Part shown: positions 7,351-15,422 of the stretch, one piece after another
How the letters are laid out: each line of letters begins with the position of its first letter
Position numbering within the stretch: position 1 is the first letter of the stretch
Notes under the pieces: model-generated
Databases searched by the model: none
Seen by the model: only the letters and a program-made list of their open reading frames with translations
Told to the model about the DNA's origin: nothing
Position numbers and translations under genes: made by a program
Assembly (NCBI RefSeq): GCF_000711235.1
Contig: NZ_JOMI01000003.1
Location: 372,001-436,000, forward strand
Direction: 5' to 3'
DNA: 64,000 bases
DNA from: Prevotella sp. 10(H)
GTDB taxonomy: Bacteria; Bacteroidota; Bacteroidia; Bacteroidales; Dysgonomonadaceae

Positions 7351-8217
7351 TTATTCAGCTTGGGATTTTGCAACGGCTTTTTTGCGTCTGATGCGGCCCG
7401 GAGTAATTCCGAAATGCACCTTGCAGAAGTCATTGAAATGGGAAGGTGAAGAAAAACCGAACTCGTCACTTATCTCCTTGAACGATTTTTCTGTACTATT
7501 TATCTGGTGATATATAGATTTCGAACGTTCGTCTTTCATCCAGTGGTATGCCGATACTCCAAATACTTTCTTGAATCGTTTCTGGAAGCCGGATAGGCTG
7601 TAATGGGTAAGGTCGGCAAGTTCTTGTACGGTCTTTGCTTTGTAGTGATTTTTTATTACCAGATCGGAGAATGAAATATCTTTGCTCAGCAACGGATAGA
7701 AAAATCCGAGCAATTCTCCTTTAGGGTAATAAGCTCTCAGTAGAAAATAAAATTCCTTTGCTTTTAGTTCGAAATAATAGGTACATTTCAGCCCGTCGCT
7801 CATGCATGTATCCAGAAAAGACAGATAAGACTCTACTCTTTCATTTATATCGAGATAATACAAATCAGGTATGAAGTCGTCTTTCTTCTCACGCAATAAA
7901 ACATCGAGGGAGAAACAGTCGCAAAGTTGTTTGGTATTATGCAAACGGACTATAATTATGGTGCAGTCTTCTTCTGCCTGACTTGTGATCTGGCAGCCGG
8001 ACGGAACCAGCATTATTTTGTTCTCGGATATTATCCTGTCTGAGAAATCGCTAAATGAGAAACTGAGAGAACCTTTAATGAGAAAGATAGCTTTGTTGTC
8101 AATAGTGAATATTTCCCATTTCTGACCTTTAGTCAAGTACATCTTCTCGATTGAAGGCCGGTCTCCTTTTTCGTAGTTATAGCAAGTCAGGTGTTCCCTT
8201 GGATATAATAATTCCAT
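7351..8217 (-). CDS. AraC-family transcriptional regulator
   Basis: 288 residues. The N-terminal about 180 residues form a cupin-like sensing part (FTIDNKAIFLIKGSLSFSFS, VPSGCQITS). The C-terminal 100 residues are the AraC DNA-binding domain with two helix-turn-helix units: KTVQELADLTHYSLSGFQKR and KSFKEISDEFGFSSPSHFND, ending FCKVHFGITPGRIRR. The effector is unknown, and this N-domain type in Bacteroidetes often senses small metabolites. It is divergent from the envelope protein at 8675, with a dyad in the shared 460-bp gap, so that gene is a possible target. Confidence 0.9.
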   Translation of the reverse strand: MELLYPREHLTCYNYEKGDRPSIEKMYLTKGQKWEIFTIDNKAIFLIKGSLSFSFSDFSDRIISENKIMLVPSGCQITSQAEEDCTIIIVRLHNTKQLCDCFSLDVLLREKKDDFIPDLYYLDINERVESYLSFLDTCMSDGLKCTYYFELKAKEFYFLLRAYYPKGELLGFFYPLLSKDISFSDLVIKNHYKAKTVQELADLTHYSLSGFQKRFKKVFGVSAYHWMKDERSKSIYHQINSTEKSFKEISDEFGFSSPSHFNDFCKVHFGITPGRIRRKKAVAKSQAE

Positions 8218-8604
8218 TTAGATTTTGCTCTAAGATTGTTTTATATAGCTTTGTCCTTTAATTACAATAGAGAGTGTCAGTGCCTGAGCATTAACTTTAT
8301 TTATTTCGTATATACATAACATATTTGTGAAGAATACACAAAACCCTTTCGCAAATATAGATAAAAAATATAAGAAAAAGCATTAATTTAAGCTTCATCT
8401 ATAAAAGTTATGAGCGATAGACTACGTCTATATATAAATAATGTAACAAATTTTATTTATAAAGTTAGTGTTTCCTTAATTTTTTAACAGCTATATACAG
8501 ATTACATAAATCATCAAGTTTTACTTCTTATCTTTCGGTATTCCAATTATTTTTACTACCTTTTACACATAAATGATGCTACCAGTGAATCTCGGTTTCT
8601 AAGG

Positions 8605-8625
8605 TAAGACCGGCTCGGGGTCTTA
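8605..8625. promoter_or_regulatory. Dyad operator candidate
   Basis: TAAGACC (8605-8611), a 7-base spacer, then GGTCTTA (8619-8625) form a perfect dyad. It ends 3 bp before the -7 box at 8628, covering the space upstream of that promoter. There is no T-run, so this is not a terminator. The bound factor is unknown. Confidence 0.55.
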
Positions 8626-8627
8626 AT

Positions 8628-8635
8628 TAGATTTG
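8628..8635 (+). promoter_or_regulatory. -7 box TAGATTTG for the CarboxypepD_reg-like gene
   Basis: It matches the Bacteroidetes TAnnTTTG element, 40 bp upstream of the ATG at 8675. Confidence 0.6.
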
Positions 8636-8674
8636 ATTGTATAGACTAAAGTATTTAATCAAAGAGAAACTAAT

Positions 8675-9943
8675 ATGAAAGCATATATTAAATCTACTAC
8701 ACGGATAATATCCTTTGTTCTCTCTTTTTTATTTGCAGTTTCGTTATGTGCACAGGTCGATATGGATTATACTACAATAAGTGGTGTGGTAAAAGACAAG
8801 CGCTCAAAGAAGAAACTGGAGTCTGTCAGTATATCCGTACCCGGTACTAATATAGGTACTGTGACGAACGAAGACGGGGAATTTGTTATCAAAATAAAAG
8901 AAGATGCAGCACCCAAATCAATAGAAATCTCACATATAGGATATGTAAATTATATTTTGCCGATTACGGAGAAAAGTATGGAAGATATAACTATATGGCT
9001 TACGGCAAATGAGAATGAACTGGCCGAAGTAGTTGTTCATCCGAATAACCCACGTGCTTTAGTAGAAGCGGCAATAGAGAAAATAGAAAGTAATTATAGT
9101 GCTGAACCCAATCGGTTGACGGGATTCTACAGGGAAACGGTAAAGAAAGGCCGTAATTACATTAATATATCGGAGGCCGTAATCGATGTTTATAAAACTC
9201 CGTACAAAGAAGATGTGAAATGGGATAAAGTGCAGGTATTCAAAGGACGGAAGCTTATCAGCCCGAAAGCCAGCGATACACTTGCCGTAAAGTTATTAGG
9301 AGGGCCAAATCTGTCGATATATCTGGATGTAGTAAAGAATAGCGAAGATGTATTGCTGGATATGGAAACTGTAGGCTATTACAGATATGAAATGCAGGCG
9401 CCTGTTATGATAGAAGAACGCACTCATTACGTCATCAGTTTCAGGCCGATAATAATTCTTCCTTATGCATTGTATAGCGGTAAATTTTATATTGACAAGG
9501 AAAGCCTTACTTTCTCAAGAGTAGAGTTTAGTCTCGATATGGATAACCGCCATAAAGCAACTCAGGCTATACTGGTGAAAAAGCCGGCTAAGCTACACTT
9601 CAAACCGGAAGAAGTTTCTTTCCTCGTAACATATAAGCAACGCGACGGACGTAGTTATCTGAACTATATACGTAATAATATCCGCTTTAAATGTGACTGG
9701 AAGAAACGTTTCTTTTTCTTTTCTACAGGATATGAAATCGTTTCGGAAATGGTAGTAACGGACAGAAAAAGTGAGGGCGTGGAAAATATTCCGAATAAGC
9801 TGGCATTTAAGCAAAATCATTCTTTATCTGATAAGGTAAGTGATTTCTCTGATGCAAATTTCTGGGAAGATTTCAATATTATCGAGCCAACAGAATCTCT
9901 CGAGTCAGCTGTAAATAAATTGAAGAAAAAGTATAAATTATAA
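8675..9943 (+). CDS. Envelope protein with CarboxypepD_reg-like domain
   Basis: 422 residues with a signal peptide ending at SLCAQ (residues 1-27). Residues about 35-115 are a CarboxypepD_reg-like (CNA-B type) beta sandwich: ISGVVKDKRSKKKLESVSIS, GTVTNEDGEFVIKI, EISHIGY. The remaining 300 residues begin LAEVVVHPNNPRALVEAAIEKI and continue FYRETVKKGRNYINISEAVI, a beta-rich region common in Bacteroidetes proteins of this class. There is no TonB plug or barrel terminal Phe, and the C terminus is charged. It is therefore a periplasmic or surface-associated protein of unknown role, not a TonB receptor. A dyad and a -7 box lie upstream. Confidence 0.82.
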   Translation: MKAYIKSTTRIISFVLSFLFAVSLCAQVDMDYTTISGVVKDKRSKKKLESVSISVPGTNIGTVTNEDGEFVIKIKEDAAPKSIEISHIGYVNYILPITEKSMEDITIWLTANENELAEVVVHPNNPRALVEAAIEKIESNYSAEPNRLTGFYRETVKKGRNYINISEAVIDVYKTPYKEDVKWDKVQVFKGRKLISPKASDTLAVKLLGGPNLSIYLDVVKNSEDVLLDMETVGYYRYEMQAPVMIEERTHYVISFRPIIILPYALYSGKFYIDKESLTFSRVEFSLDMDNRHKATQAILVKKPAKLHFKPEEVSFLVTYKQRDGRSYLNYIRNNIRFKCDWKKRFFFFSTGYEIVSEMVVTDRKSEGVENIPNKLAFKQNHSLSDKVSDFSDANFWEDFNIIEPTESLESAVNKLKKKYKL

Positions 9944-9959
9944 TATGAATTTGATTCTG

Positions 9960-9986
9960 CCTCTCTTTTAGAGGGGTTTCTTTTTG
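9960..9986 (+). terminator. Hairpin terminator after the CarboxypepD_reg-like gene
   Basis: CCTCT, loop CTTTT, AGAGG, then GGTTTCTTTTT. The stem is short, so confidence is moderate. Confidence 0.5.
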
Positions 9987-10008
9987 AGTATTGCCAATAA
10001 AAAAGGCT

Positions 10009-10016
10009 TATCTTTG
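10009..10016 (+). promoter_or_regulatory. -7 box TATCTTTG for the ACP phosphodiesterase gene
   Basis: TATCTTTG has a TTTG at 9983-9986, 22 bp upstream, that fits the -33 element. The start codon is 25 bp downstream. Confidence 0.65.
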
Positions 10017-10040
10017 CCCCTTATCAACTAGAAACAACAT

Positions 10041-10637
10041 ATGAATTTTCTGGCACATGCTTATTTATCATTCGGTGATGCCGATATTCTTATAGGAAAT
10101 ATGATTGCCGATATGGTAAAAGGCAGGCAGATAGAGCAATACTGTGACGGTATCCGTCACGGGATAACTATTCACAGGCATATAGATACTTTCACCGATA
10201 GTCATCCTGTTACATTGCAGGCAATGGAATTTTTTCGCGCGTCTGCCCATAAATATGCAGGTGCTTTTCTTGATGTGGCTTATGATCACTTTTTGGCTTT
10301 GGATGTGAATAATGAGCCAAAAGAAGGCTGGAAAGATTTTGCAGAGAAATGCTATGAGCAAATTAGCAAGTATGCAGATATTCTTCCTGCTAAATTTTGC
10401 AATATGTTTATGTATATGAGAAGTGAAGACTGGTTTTATAATTATCGCTACCACTGGATGATAGAGCGTAGCTTTACCCGATTACAGCAGCGCGCGGCTT
10501 ATCTTCCCGAGGACTCTCATATGCTCATCTATTCTGATTTTGAAAAACATTACGATGAGATAAAAGAGAGTTATGCGCTATTCTTTCCTGAATTGAAAGC
10601 ATATGCCTACAACCTTTATTTACAAAAGGGGATATAA
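10041..10637 (+). CDS. acpH: Acyl carrier protein phosphodiesterase (AcpH family)
   Basis: 198 residues. It is expected to remove 4'-phosphopantetheine from holo-ACP and so adjust the active ACP pool for fatty acid synthesis. The HD-like fold motifs are visible: MNFLAHAYLS, GNMIADMVKG, the GITIHRHIDTFTDSHP stretch with three His and two Asp, and the AFLDVAYDHFLALD helix. Length and motif order match the DUF479/AcpH family (E. coli AcpH is about 193 residues). The gene is monocistronic and abuts the convergent S24 regulator with no space for a terminator hairpin between them. Confidence 0.85.
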   Translation: MNFLAHAYLSFGDADILIGNMIADMVKGRQIEQYCDGIRHGITIHRHIDTFTDSHPVTLQAMEFFRASAHKYAGAFLDVAYDHFLALDVNNEPKEGWKDFAEKCYEQISKYADILPAKFCNMFMYMRSEDWFYNYRYHWMIERSFTRLQQRAAYLPEDSHMLIYSDFEKHYDEIKESYALFFPELKAYAYNLYLQKGI

Positions 10638-11375
10638 TTAAAAATTACTCGATACCCTTTGTACAATATTACATAATTGACAGACATCGTCCAGCTTCAG
10701 TTCGAAATCTGCATATTCCGGTGATGGATTCAACGAATGGCAAGTAATCGTACCATTATCCATATCCTGTGCGATAATCTGTTTGCAGAGAATCGTATTG
10801 TTAAGCACAATAATCCAGTTCGGGTAATCTTCGGTGTGCAGTTTGTTGCGCCAATGTTCCTTTGCCAGTTCGCGGGCAAGAACGATATCCCCGTCTGTCA
10901 GGCTTCGCTTCGAATCGTTATCCATACTATCGCCTTTTATTTCAAAAGCAAAATAACGTCCGTGTCCTATCTTATCGACAATAAAGTCAAATTCTTCGAA
11001 TTCATCCCCTACGTATTCTACATCGCGCGACTCGTCTAGATATTTGGCATAAGCTTTTACTGGAATAAAAGGTACGCGCATACGAAATTTGCCATTCGAC
11101 ATTTCGTAGTAATGCAATCCCGATTTAGTGGTTAGGTAAGGTTCCTCACCGCGCATTTTCTCGGGACGGTTCATTTTTCCGGTACCGCTGGCAAGCCACT
11201 CTTCATTTACTTTGAAGTAATTGGCTAAAATAGCTATATTCGACTTATTAGGATTTGTTTTTCCCTCAATGTAATTGGCAATCGTCCCTTTTGTTATAGC
11301 AGTATCTTTCCAGATGCGGTAAGCAGTGACTCCGTCCTTTTCCAATAAATATTTTAATCTGTCTTTAAATTCCAT
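10638..11375 (-). CDS. XRE-S24 family repressor-like regulator
   Basis: 245 residues from the ATG at 11375 (a GTG six bases upstream is in frame). Residues 1-65 form an XRE-type helix-turn-helix (TAYRIWKDTAITKGTIANYI, then NPNKSNIAILANYFKVNEEW). Residues about 135-240 are a LexA/S24-like peptidase domain with the catalytic Ser150 in FEIKGDSMD and a candidate Lys198 in NNTILCKQI. The expected Ala-Gly cleavage pair is not seen. The matching stretch reads PVKAYAKYL, with Lys where Gly is normal. It may be a non-cleaving cI-like regulator or cleave elsewhere. No phage genes are nearby. Confidence 0.85.
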   Translation of the reverse strand: MEFKDRLKYLLEKDGVTAYRIWKDTAITKGTIANYIEGKTNPNKSNIAILANYFKVNEEWLASGTGKMNRPEKMRGEEPYLTTKSGLHYYEMSNGKFRMRVPFIPVKAYAKYLDESRDVEYVGDEFEEFDFIVDKIGHGRYFAFEIKGDSMDNDSKRSLTDGDIVLARELAKEHWRNKLHTEDYPNWIIVLNNTILCKQIIAQDMDNGTITCHSLNPSPEYADFELKLDDVCQLCNIVQRVSSNF

Positions 11376-11526
11376 ATTCACTTTATATATTTAATAAGTC
11401 GTAAAGTCTAGTGTAAAAATGAGTTTTATTGGTAAATGTAGTAAAATATTGAATTGATTCAATGCGTTTTGGGTAAAGAATAATTATTTAACTGTCCGAA
11501 AAGCTATTTTTTAACAAAAACTTCCT

Positions 11527-11534
11527 TAGTTTTG
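11527..11534 (+). promoter_or_regulatory. -7 box TAGTTTTG for the small membrane protein pair
   Basis: It matches TAnnTTTG and lies 27 bp upstream of the ATG at 11561. Confidence 0.5.
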
Positions 11535-11560
11535 CATAGATTGATATTCTGTAATATAAG

Positions 11561-11740
11561 ATGGACGATAAAAAAGAAAATTCGAAATGGGGATGGATGC
11601 AATGGATGCTATTGATCACTATCGTATTAATGATTGTATTTGCAATTGCATATTTCTTTTTCGATTTACCGGTTAAGTTTATTCCAATTATATTTGTCTT
11701 TCCATTCTTCGGAGGTATATTCCGTAGAAAAAAAGAATAA
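11561..11740 (+). CDS. Small two-helix membrane protein
   Basis: 59 residues: a charged start (MDDKKENSKW), a hydrophobic segment (about residues 14-34, MQWMLLITIVLMIVFAIAYF), a short turn with PVKF, a second hydrophobic segment (about 40-52) and a basic end FRRKKE. A -7 box lies upstream and the next gene starts 16 bp downstream, so the two are very likely co-transcribed. I do not recognise a family. It could be an accessory of the downstream Imm17-like protein. Confidence 0.7.
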   Translation: MDDKKENSKWGWMQWMLLITIVLMIVFAIAYFFFDLPVKFIPIIFVFPFFGGIFRRKKE

Positions 11741-11756
11741 TAAACAACTGCATATC

Positions 11757-12035
11757 ATGGATGACCTTGGTAACAAAATACAAAACTATTGTAGTCAAAA
11801 CCCTATAATGTTTCCGCTGTTTTTAATGGCTATAGGAATCTTTTTCTTATTAGCTTGTATTTTCGACTGGAAAATTGTTTTCGGGGATGTAAACCGCAAT
11901 ACCTATAACTTAAGAAAAATAGACGGTATAATTAATATGTTTGGCCGGAAAACTGCGCGTGTGGTATCAGGCGTCGTAGCGGTATTTATTATTCTGCTTA
12001 GCGGTTTTATCATATTTATGATGTTGAATTCTTAG
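11757..12035 (+). CDS. Small membrane protein, Imm17-like
   Basis: 92 residues from the ATG at 11757. Upstream in-frame codons belong to the overlapping small gene and give an unlikely N terminus. There are two transmembrane segments (about residues 17-36, MFPLFLMAIGIFFLLACIFD, and 68-90). The conserved-looking DWKIVFGDVN after helix 1 and a GRKTARVVSGVVAV start to helix 2 resemble the Immunity-17 family, predicted membrane immunity proteins of polymorphic toxin systems. The family call is from pattern memory. No toxin gene is in the window, so it could be an orphan or have another role. Confidence 0.65.
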   Translation: MDDLGNKIQNYCSQNPIMFPLFLMAIGIFFLLACIFDWKIVFGDVNRNTYNLRKIDGIINMFGRKTARVVSGVVAVFIILLSGFIIFMMLNS

Positions 12036-12098
12036 GTAAGAGCATGAGTATTTGGTCGTTTTTTTAACATTTTAGCTTTTTATTGATAAACAATAGCA

Positions 12099-12136
12099 TT
12101 TGTTTGATTGTTATTTTAATAAATATCCTATATTTG
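12099..12136 (+). promoter_or_regulatory. Promoter of the YtxH-like gene
   Basis: -33 TTTG (12099-12102 or 12103-12106) and -7 TATATTTG (12129-12136) fit the Bacteroidetes sigma-70 spacing. The start codon is 42 bp downstream. Confidence 0.7.
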
Positions 12137-12177
12137 TTAAACAAGAAATTTACTAATTCATCTAATTAAAATACATT

Positions 12178-12480
12178 ATGAAAGGATTTATATTGGGACT
12201 GGCTGTCGGTGCACTAGGTGTATATGCAGCAATCAAGTTATCTGATGAAGAAACCCGCGAAGAATTGCGTAGCAAGGTAAGTAATGCGACAAGCAAAGCA
12301 AAAGCAGAACTCGACCATACGCTTATTGTAGGTAAGAGTAAAGCCTTACGTGCCGGTGTGCGTGCCCGTCAGGAAGTAAGGAAAGGTACTAAAAAGATAA
12401 ATGAAGTTACTGCTGATGTTGCAGGAAAACTGGCCGGAGAATTATCTGATATTGAAGCAAAGGCGAAGGCTAAAGCTTAA
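12178..12480 (+). CDS. YtxH-like small protein
   Basis: 100 residues. A short glycine-rich hydrophobic N terminus (MKGFILGLAVGALGVYAAIK) is followed by a long charged helix with many Ala, Lys and Glu (DEETREELRSKVSNATSKAK). This is the YtxH-domain architecture: a membrane-inserted or membrane-associated N terminus and a coiled-coil-like tail. Such proteins are linked to general stress in other bacteria, but the role here is unknown. It has its own promoter, and a perfect palindrome terminator follows the stop codon by 20 bp. Confidence 0.8.
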   Translation: MKGFILGLAVGALGVYAAIKLSDEETREELRSKVSNATSKAKAELDHTLIVGKSKALRAGVRARQEVRKGTKKINEVTADVAGKLAGELSDIEAKAKAKA

Positions 12481-12500
12481 TATAAGAATATATAGTAAAA

Positions 12501-12536
12501 GAAAAGGGACTGAAATTTCAGTCCCTTTTCTTTTTT
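12501..12536. terminator. Bidirectional terminator, perfect palindrome
   Basis: A 30-base perfect palindrome (12501-12530) begins GAAAAGGGACTGAAA. It runs into C-TTTTTT on the plus strand and into TTTTACTATA on the minus strand. It serves the YtxH-like gene and the convergent esterase. Confidence 0.9.
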
Positions 12537-12542
12537 ACCTTT

Positions 12543-13691
12543 TTACTTGAATAACAGAGGTACAAATTGTATCATGTAGTCGCGCCAGTTGCTCCATGTA
12601 TGGCCTCCTTCACTTTCAACATAAGTGTATTTAAAGTCCATACTATCAAGTTTAGCACGGTAATCTTCTACAGCCTTATACAAAAAATCTGTTTTGCCAA
12701 TGGCAATCCAGTATAGCTTATATCCGTTCTTCTTTTGAGCAGCTAATGCTTCATCTATATTTTGGTAAACAGGAGATCCTTCTTCCCTTGGTCTTGTTGC
12801 ATGGGAAAAAAGCCCTACATAATCGAATGTATTGGGATAATAGCGTGATATGCCCATAGCATGGAAGCCACCCATAGATAATCCTGCAACAGCTCTGCCC
12901 GATTTATCTTTTATCACTCTGTAATTATTTTCCACAAAGCTTATTACATCTATAAAAGTTTCTTCCATCTTACCGTCCGATGTATGAGGAAGCCTGCCTC
13001 CGGGCTTGTAAAAGCCAAGGCTCGACTCTCCGGGTGCAGCCTCTTGTGCTACATTTCCATTAGTCATCACTACAATCATGGGTTTTGCTTTTCCCTGAGC
13101 AATCAGGTTATCCAGTATTTGCGACGTACGACCAAGGGCCATCCATGCTTCCTCATCACCTCCCATGCCATGAAGTAAATACAATACAGGATATTTCTCC
13201 TTGCCCGACTCATAGCCCGGAGGAGTATATATAGTGATGCGGCGTTCCATTTCGTTTCCCGGTGAGTAATACCAGCGGCGAGTAACCGAGCCGTGCGGAA
13301 CCTTATTTACCTTGTAATAATCACCGTTTCCGCCGCCAATAATAAATATATTGAAAACGGTAGCTACATCTCTGTTGATATAGACATTGCTCGGGTCGAT
13401 TGTTCTTAGGCTATCTACCCAGAAAGAATATCCATATAGGTTCGATGAAAGCGGAGCAGTTGTATGAGACCATACTCCTTTATCATCTTTATTCATAAAG
13501 ATGCTTCCCTGTGTCCATTCACCCGTCAGTTTTACTTCTTTGGCATTTGGGGCATGCAGCCTGAATGTAACACTATTGTTGGGGTGTATTTCGGGTGAAA
13601 CGATTTCCGATCCGCCCCATATGGCTTGTTGTGAAAAGCCGTTTGTGCATAAAAGTGTACTTATTAGAAGTACAAAGAGTGTTTTTTTCAT
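12543..13691 (-). CDS. Secreted esterase, feruloyl-esterase-like (PF00756)
   Basis: 382 residues with a signal peptide ending at GFSQQ. Residues about 30-120 are an E-set/CBM48-like domain (VTFRLHAPNAKEVKLTGEW). Residues about 135-382 are an alpha/beta hydrolase of the putative-esterase family: VLYLLHGMGGDEEAWM oxyanion region, nucleophile Ser272 in AGLSMGGFHAMG, and catalytic His364 in SEGGHTWSNW. Enzymes with this architecture often deacylate plant polysaccharides (feruloyl or acetyl xylan esterases), but the substrate cannot be told from sequence. It is followed 18 bp upstream on the same strand by the AI-2E family gene. Confidence 0.88.
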   Translation of the reverse strand: MKKTLFVLLISTLLCTNGFSQQAIWGGSEIVSPEIHPNNSVTFRLHAPNAKEVKLTGEWTQGSIFMNKDDKGVWSHTTAPLSSNLYGYSFWVDSLRTIDPSNVYINRDVATVFNIFIIGGGNGDYYKVNKVPHGSVTRRWYYSPGNEMERRITIYTPPGYESGKEKYPVLYLLHGMGGDEEAWMALGRTSQILDNLIAQGKAKPMIVVMTNGNVAQEAAPGESSLGFYKPGGRLPHTSDGKMEETFIDVISFVENNYRVIKDKSGRAVAGLSMGGFHAMGISRYYPNTFDYVGLFSHATRPREEGSPVYQNIDEALAAQKKNGYKLYWIAIGKTDFLYKAVEDYRAKLDSMDFKYTYVESEGGHTWSNWRDYMIQFVPLLFK

Positions 13692-13709
13692 AATATAATA
13701 TGGTTTAGT

Positions 13710-14756
13710 CTAAGTGTGCTTGTTTAATGGATTTTTAGGTGCTGCGGTTTTATCATTCTCCAGATATCCCCTTTTGAAAATATCAATGAGCAATATAAAC
13801 ATCGAGAGGAATAAAGGCCCGAAAATAACTCCCCAGAAACCAAATACCGGTAACCCGATTACTACCCCGAAAACGGTTATCATCGGGTGAGTATTTGCTA
13901 TTTTCTTCTGAAGTATAAATCGCAGCAAATTATCTACATTAGATATAACAATCAAAGAATAAGCGGCAAGTCCAAGAGCATTTACCCAGTCGCCCGTAAC
14001 AGCCAAATATATTGTTAATGGCAACCATATAAACATGGTACCTATCAAAGGAATAATGGTAGCGAAACATGTCAGGAATCCGAAGAGAATAGGGTCGGGG
14101 ACACCGAATAAAATATAGCCTGCAGTAGCAAAACCACCCTGTATGGTAGCCAGTAGTGGAATTCCCAGCGCATTCGATTTGACCATGACTTTTATCTCGA
14201 GCAATACATCCTTTTTATTTGCATTATTAAATGGCAGTAATTCATAGAGATAGGCTTCCATTCCTTTCCCGCCTATCAGCATAAAATAAAGGACAAATAG
14301 TAATACGACGGAATTGACAGCAAAACTGCTGACACTGCCTATGAGTATCTGTCCGATTTTAGGCAGATATGCGGCTGCGCTGACAAGGTTATCTGTATTA
14401 AGCATATTATAACCTGTGCGTTCCTTCACCATTTCGGCAAATTTCTGAATCTCTGCAATAGTAGAAGGTATGTTCAGATTTATCCCCTGTATTTCTTCAA
14501 TCAGCAGCCATACTGCAAAAGCCAGTGGTATGAGGAAGCACATCACTACCTCGATAAGTATAATGGAAGCTGAAAGATTTTTGCCGAATTTTTTTTTCTC
14601 GGTAAGATGAAACATCTGTTTTCTTACCAATATATATATGGTGGTTGCTCCGAGTATTCCACTGAATAAAAGAGAAAAGTAGTGAAACAGAATCACTCCC
14701 ATAAAAAGGATTATGGTTATGAGCGAGTATTTCCAGTATTGTTCTTTGAATGTCAT
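13710..14756 (-). CDS. AI-2E family transporter (PF01594)
   Basis: 348 residues with about seven or eight hydrophobic segments. The family layout is clear: an N-terminal pair of helices, a soluble stretch around residues 85-140 (EIQKFAEMVKERTGYNML), then NSVVLLFVLYFMLIGGKGME and the conserved GVPDPILFGFLTCFATIIPL IG region. Members export or regulate varied small solutes and include Na+/H+ antiporters, so the AI-2 name does not define the substrate. It starts 184 bp before the DoxX terminator region and lies upstream of the esterase on the same strand. Confidence 0.88.
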   Translation of the reverse strand: MTFKEQYWKYSLITIILFMGVILFHYFSLLFSGILGATTIYILVRKQMFHLTEKKKFGKNLSASIILIEVVMCFLIPLAFAVWLLIEEIQGINLNIPSTIAEIQKFAEMVKERTGYNMLNTDNLVSAAAYLPKIGQILIGSVSSFAVNSVVLLFVLYFMLIGGKGMEAYLYELLPFNNANKKDVLLEIKVMVKSNALGIPLLATIQGGFATAGYILFGVPDPILFGFLTCFATIIPLIGTMFIWLPLTIYLAVTGDWVNALGLAAYSLIVISNVDNLLRFILQKKIANTHPMITVFGVVIGLPVFGFWGVIFGPLFLSMFILLIDIFKRGYLENDKTAAPKNPLNKHT

Positions 14757-14890
14757 AAAAGCCTGTACATTGAGGGTTGTTAATCTGCTAAGTGATTCTG
14801 TTTGTATTTAACACAAAAAAGAACAAATAGTTTTCTAATCCGATTGTCAAATTTAGATAAATAATTATTGATATTCTATATAATGTGTAT

Positions 14891-14922
14891 GAAAAACGGC
14901 TGACACATTTTGCGACAGCCGT
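14891..14922 (-). terminator. Terminator of the DoxX gene
   Basis: On the minus strand ACGGCTG (14916-14922) pairs with CAGCCGT (14896-14902) around a 13-nt loop and runs into TTTTTC. Confidence 0.75.
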
Positions 14923-14940
14923 ATATCGTTAATTTGAATA

Positions 14941-15351
14941 TCAATCCCATATTTTTTTGCTGCTCAGTGCATATCGTCCGGCTCCGGTAAAGACAAGTAC
15001 GACAGCACTAAAGAAATACAGAGCCTGCAATTCTATAGTCCAGCCTCCGGATTCACTCAGCGTAAATATGTCACTGCTGTGAGCAATAGCTACTGCAATT
15101 ATCATGTTGAATGCAAAGACGGCGGCGGCAACACGTGTTCCTACTCCAGCAATAATAAAGAGCGGAGCCACTACCTCACCTATATATACACCATACATGA
15201 TAAAGACCGGAAGTCCGCTGGATTCGAGCATTTGCCCTATTCCGTCTGCACCATGCATAAGTTTTGCAATACCGTGAAGCAACATGAGTATACCTATACT
15301 CAATCTTAATATAAGTAAGCCTAAATCTATATTTTTTTCGAATATTTTCAT
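14941..15351 (-). CDS. DoxX family membrane protein
   Basis: 136 residues with four transmembrane segments. Conserved features are GLLILRLSIGILMLLHGIAK at residues 10-29, GVYIGEVVAPLFIIAGVGTR at about 54-73, and a final GAGRYALSSKKIWD. DoxX/DoxD-like proteins are quinone-linked or redox-associated membrane proteins with poorly defined roles. It has its own terminator 20 bp downstream. The upstream TonB_C gene is on the same strand 71 bp away, with no clear terminator between them. Confidence 0.88.
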   Translation of the reverse strand: MKIFEKNIDLGLLILRLSIGILMLLHGIAKLMHGADGIGQMLESSGLPVFIMYGVYIGEVVAPLFIIAGVGTRVAAAVFAFNMIIAVAIAHSSDIFTLSESGGWTIELQALYFFSAVVLVFTGAGRYALSSKKIWD

Positions 15352-15422
15352 ATACCGCTTTCGTTTTGATTACAGTATATGAACAATGAAATGTTAATAA
15401 TGTTCACATTTCATAAGAAAAG

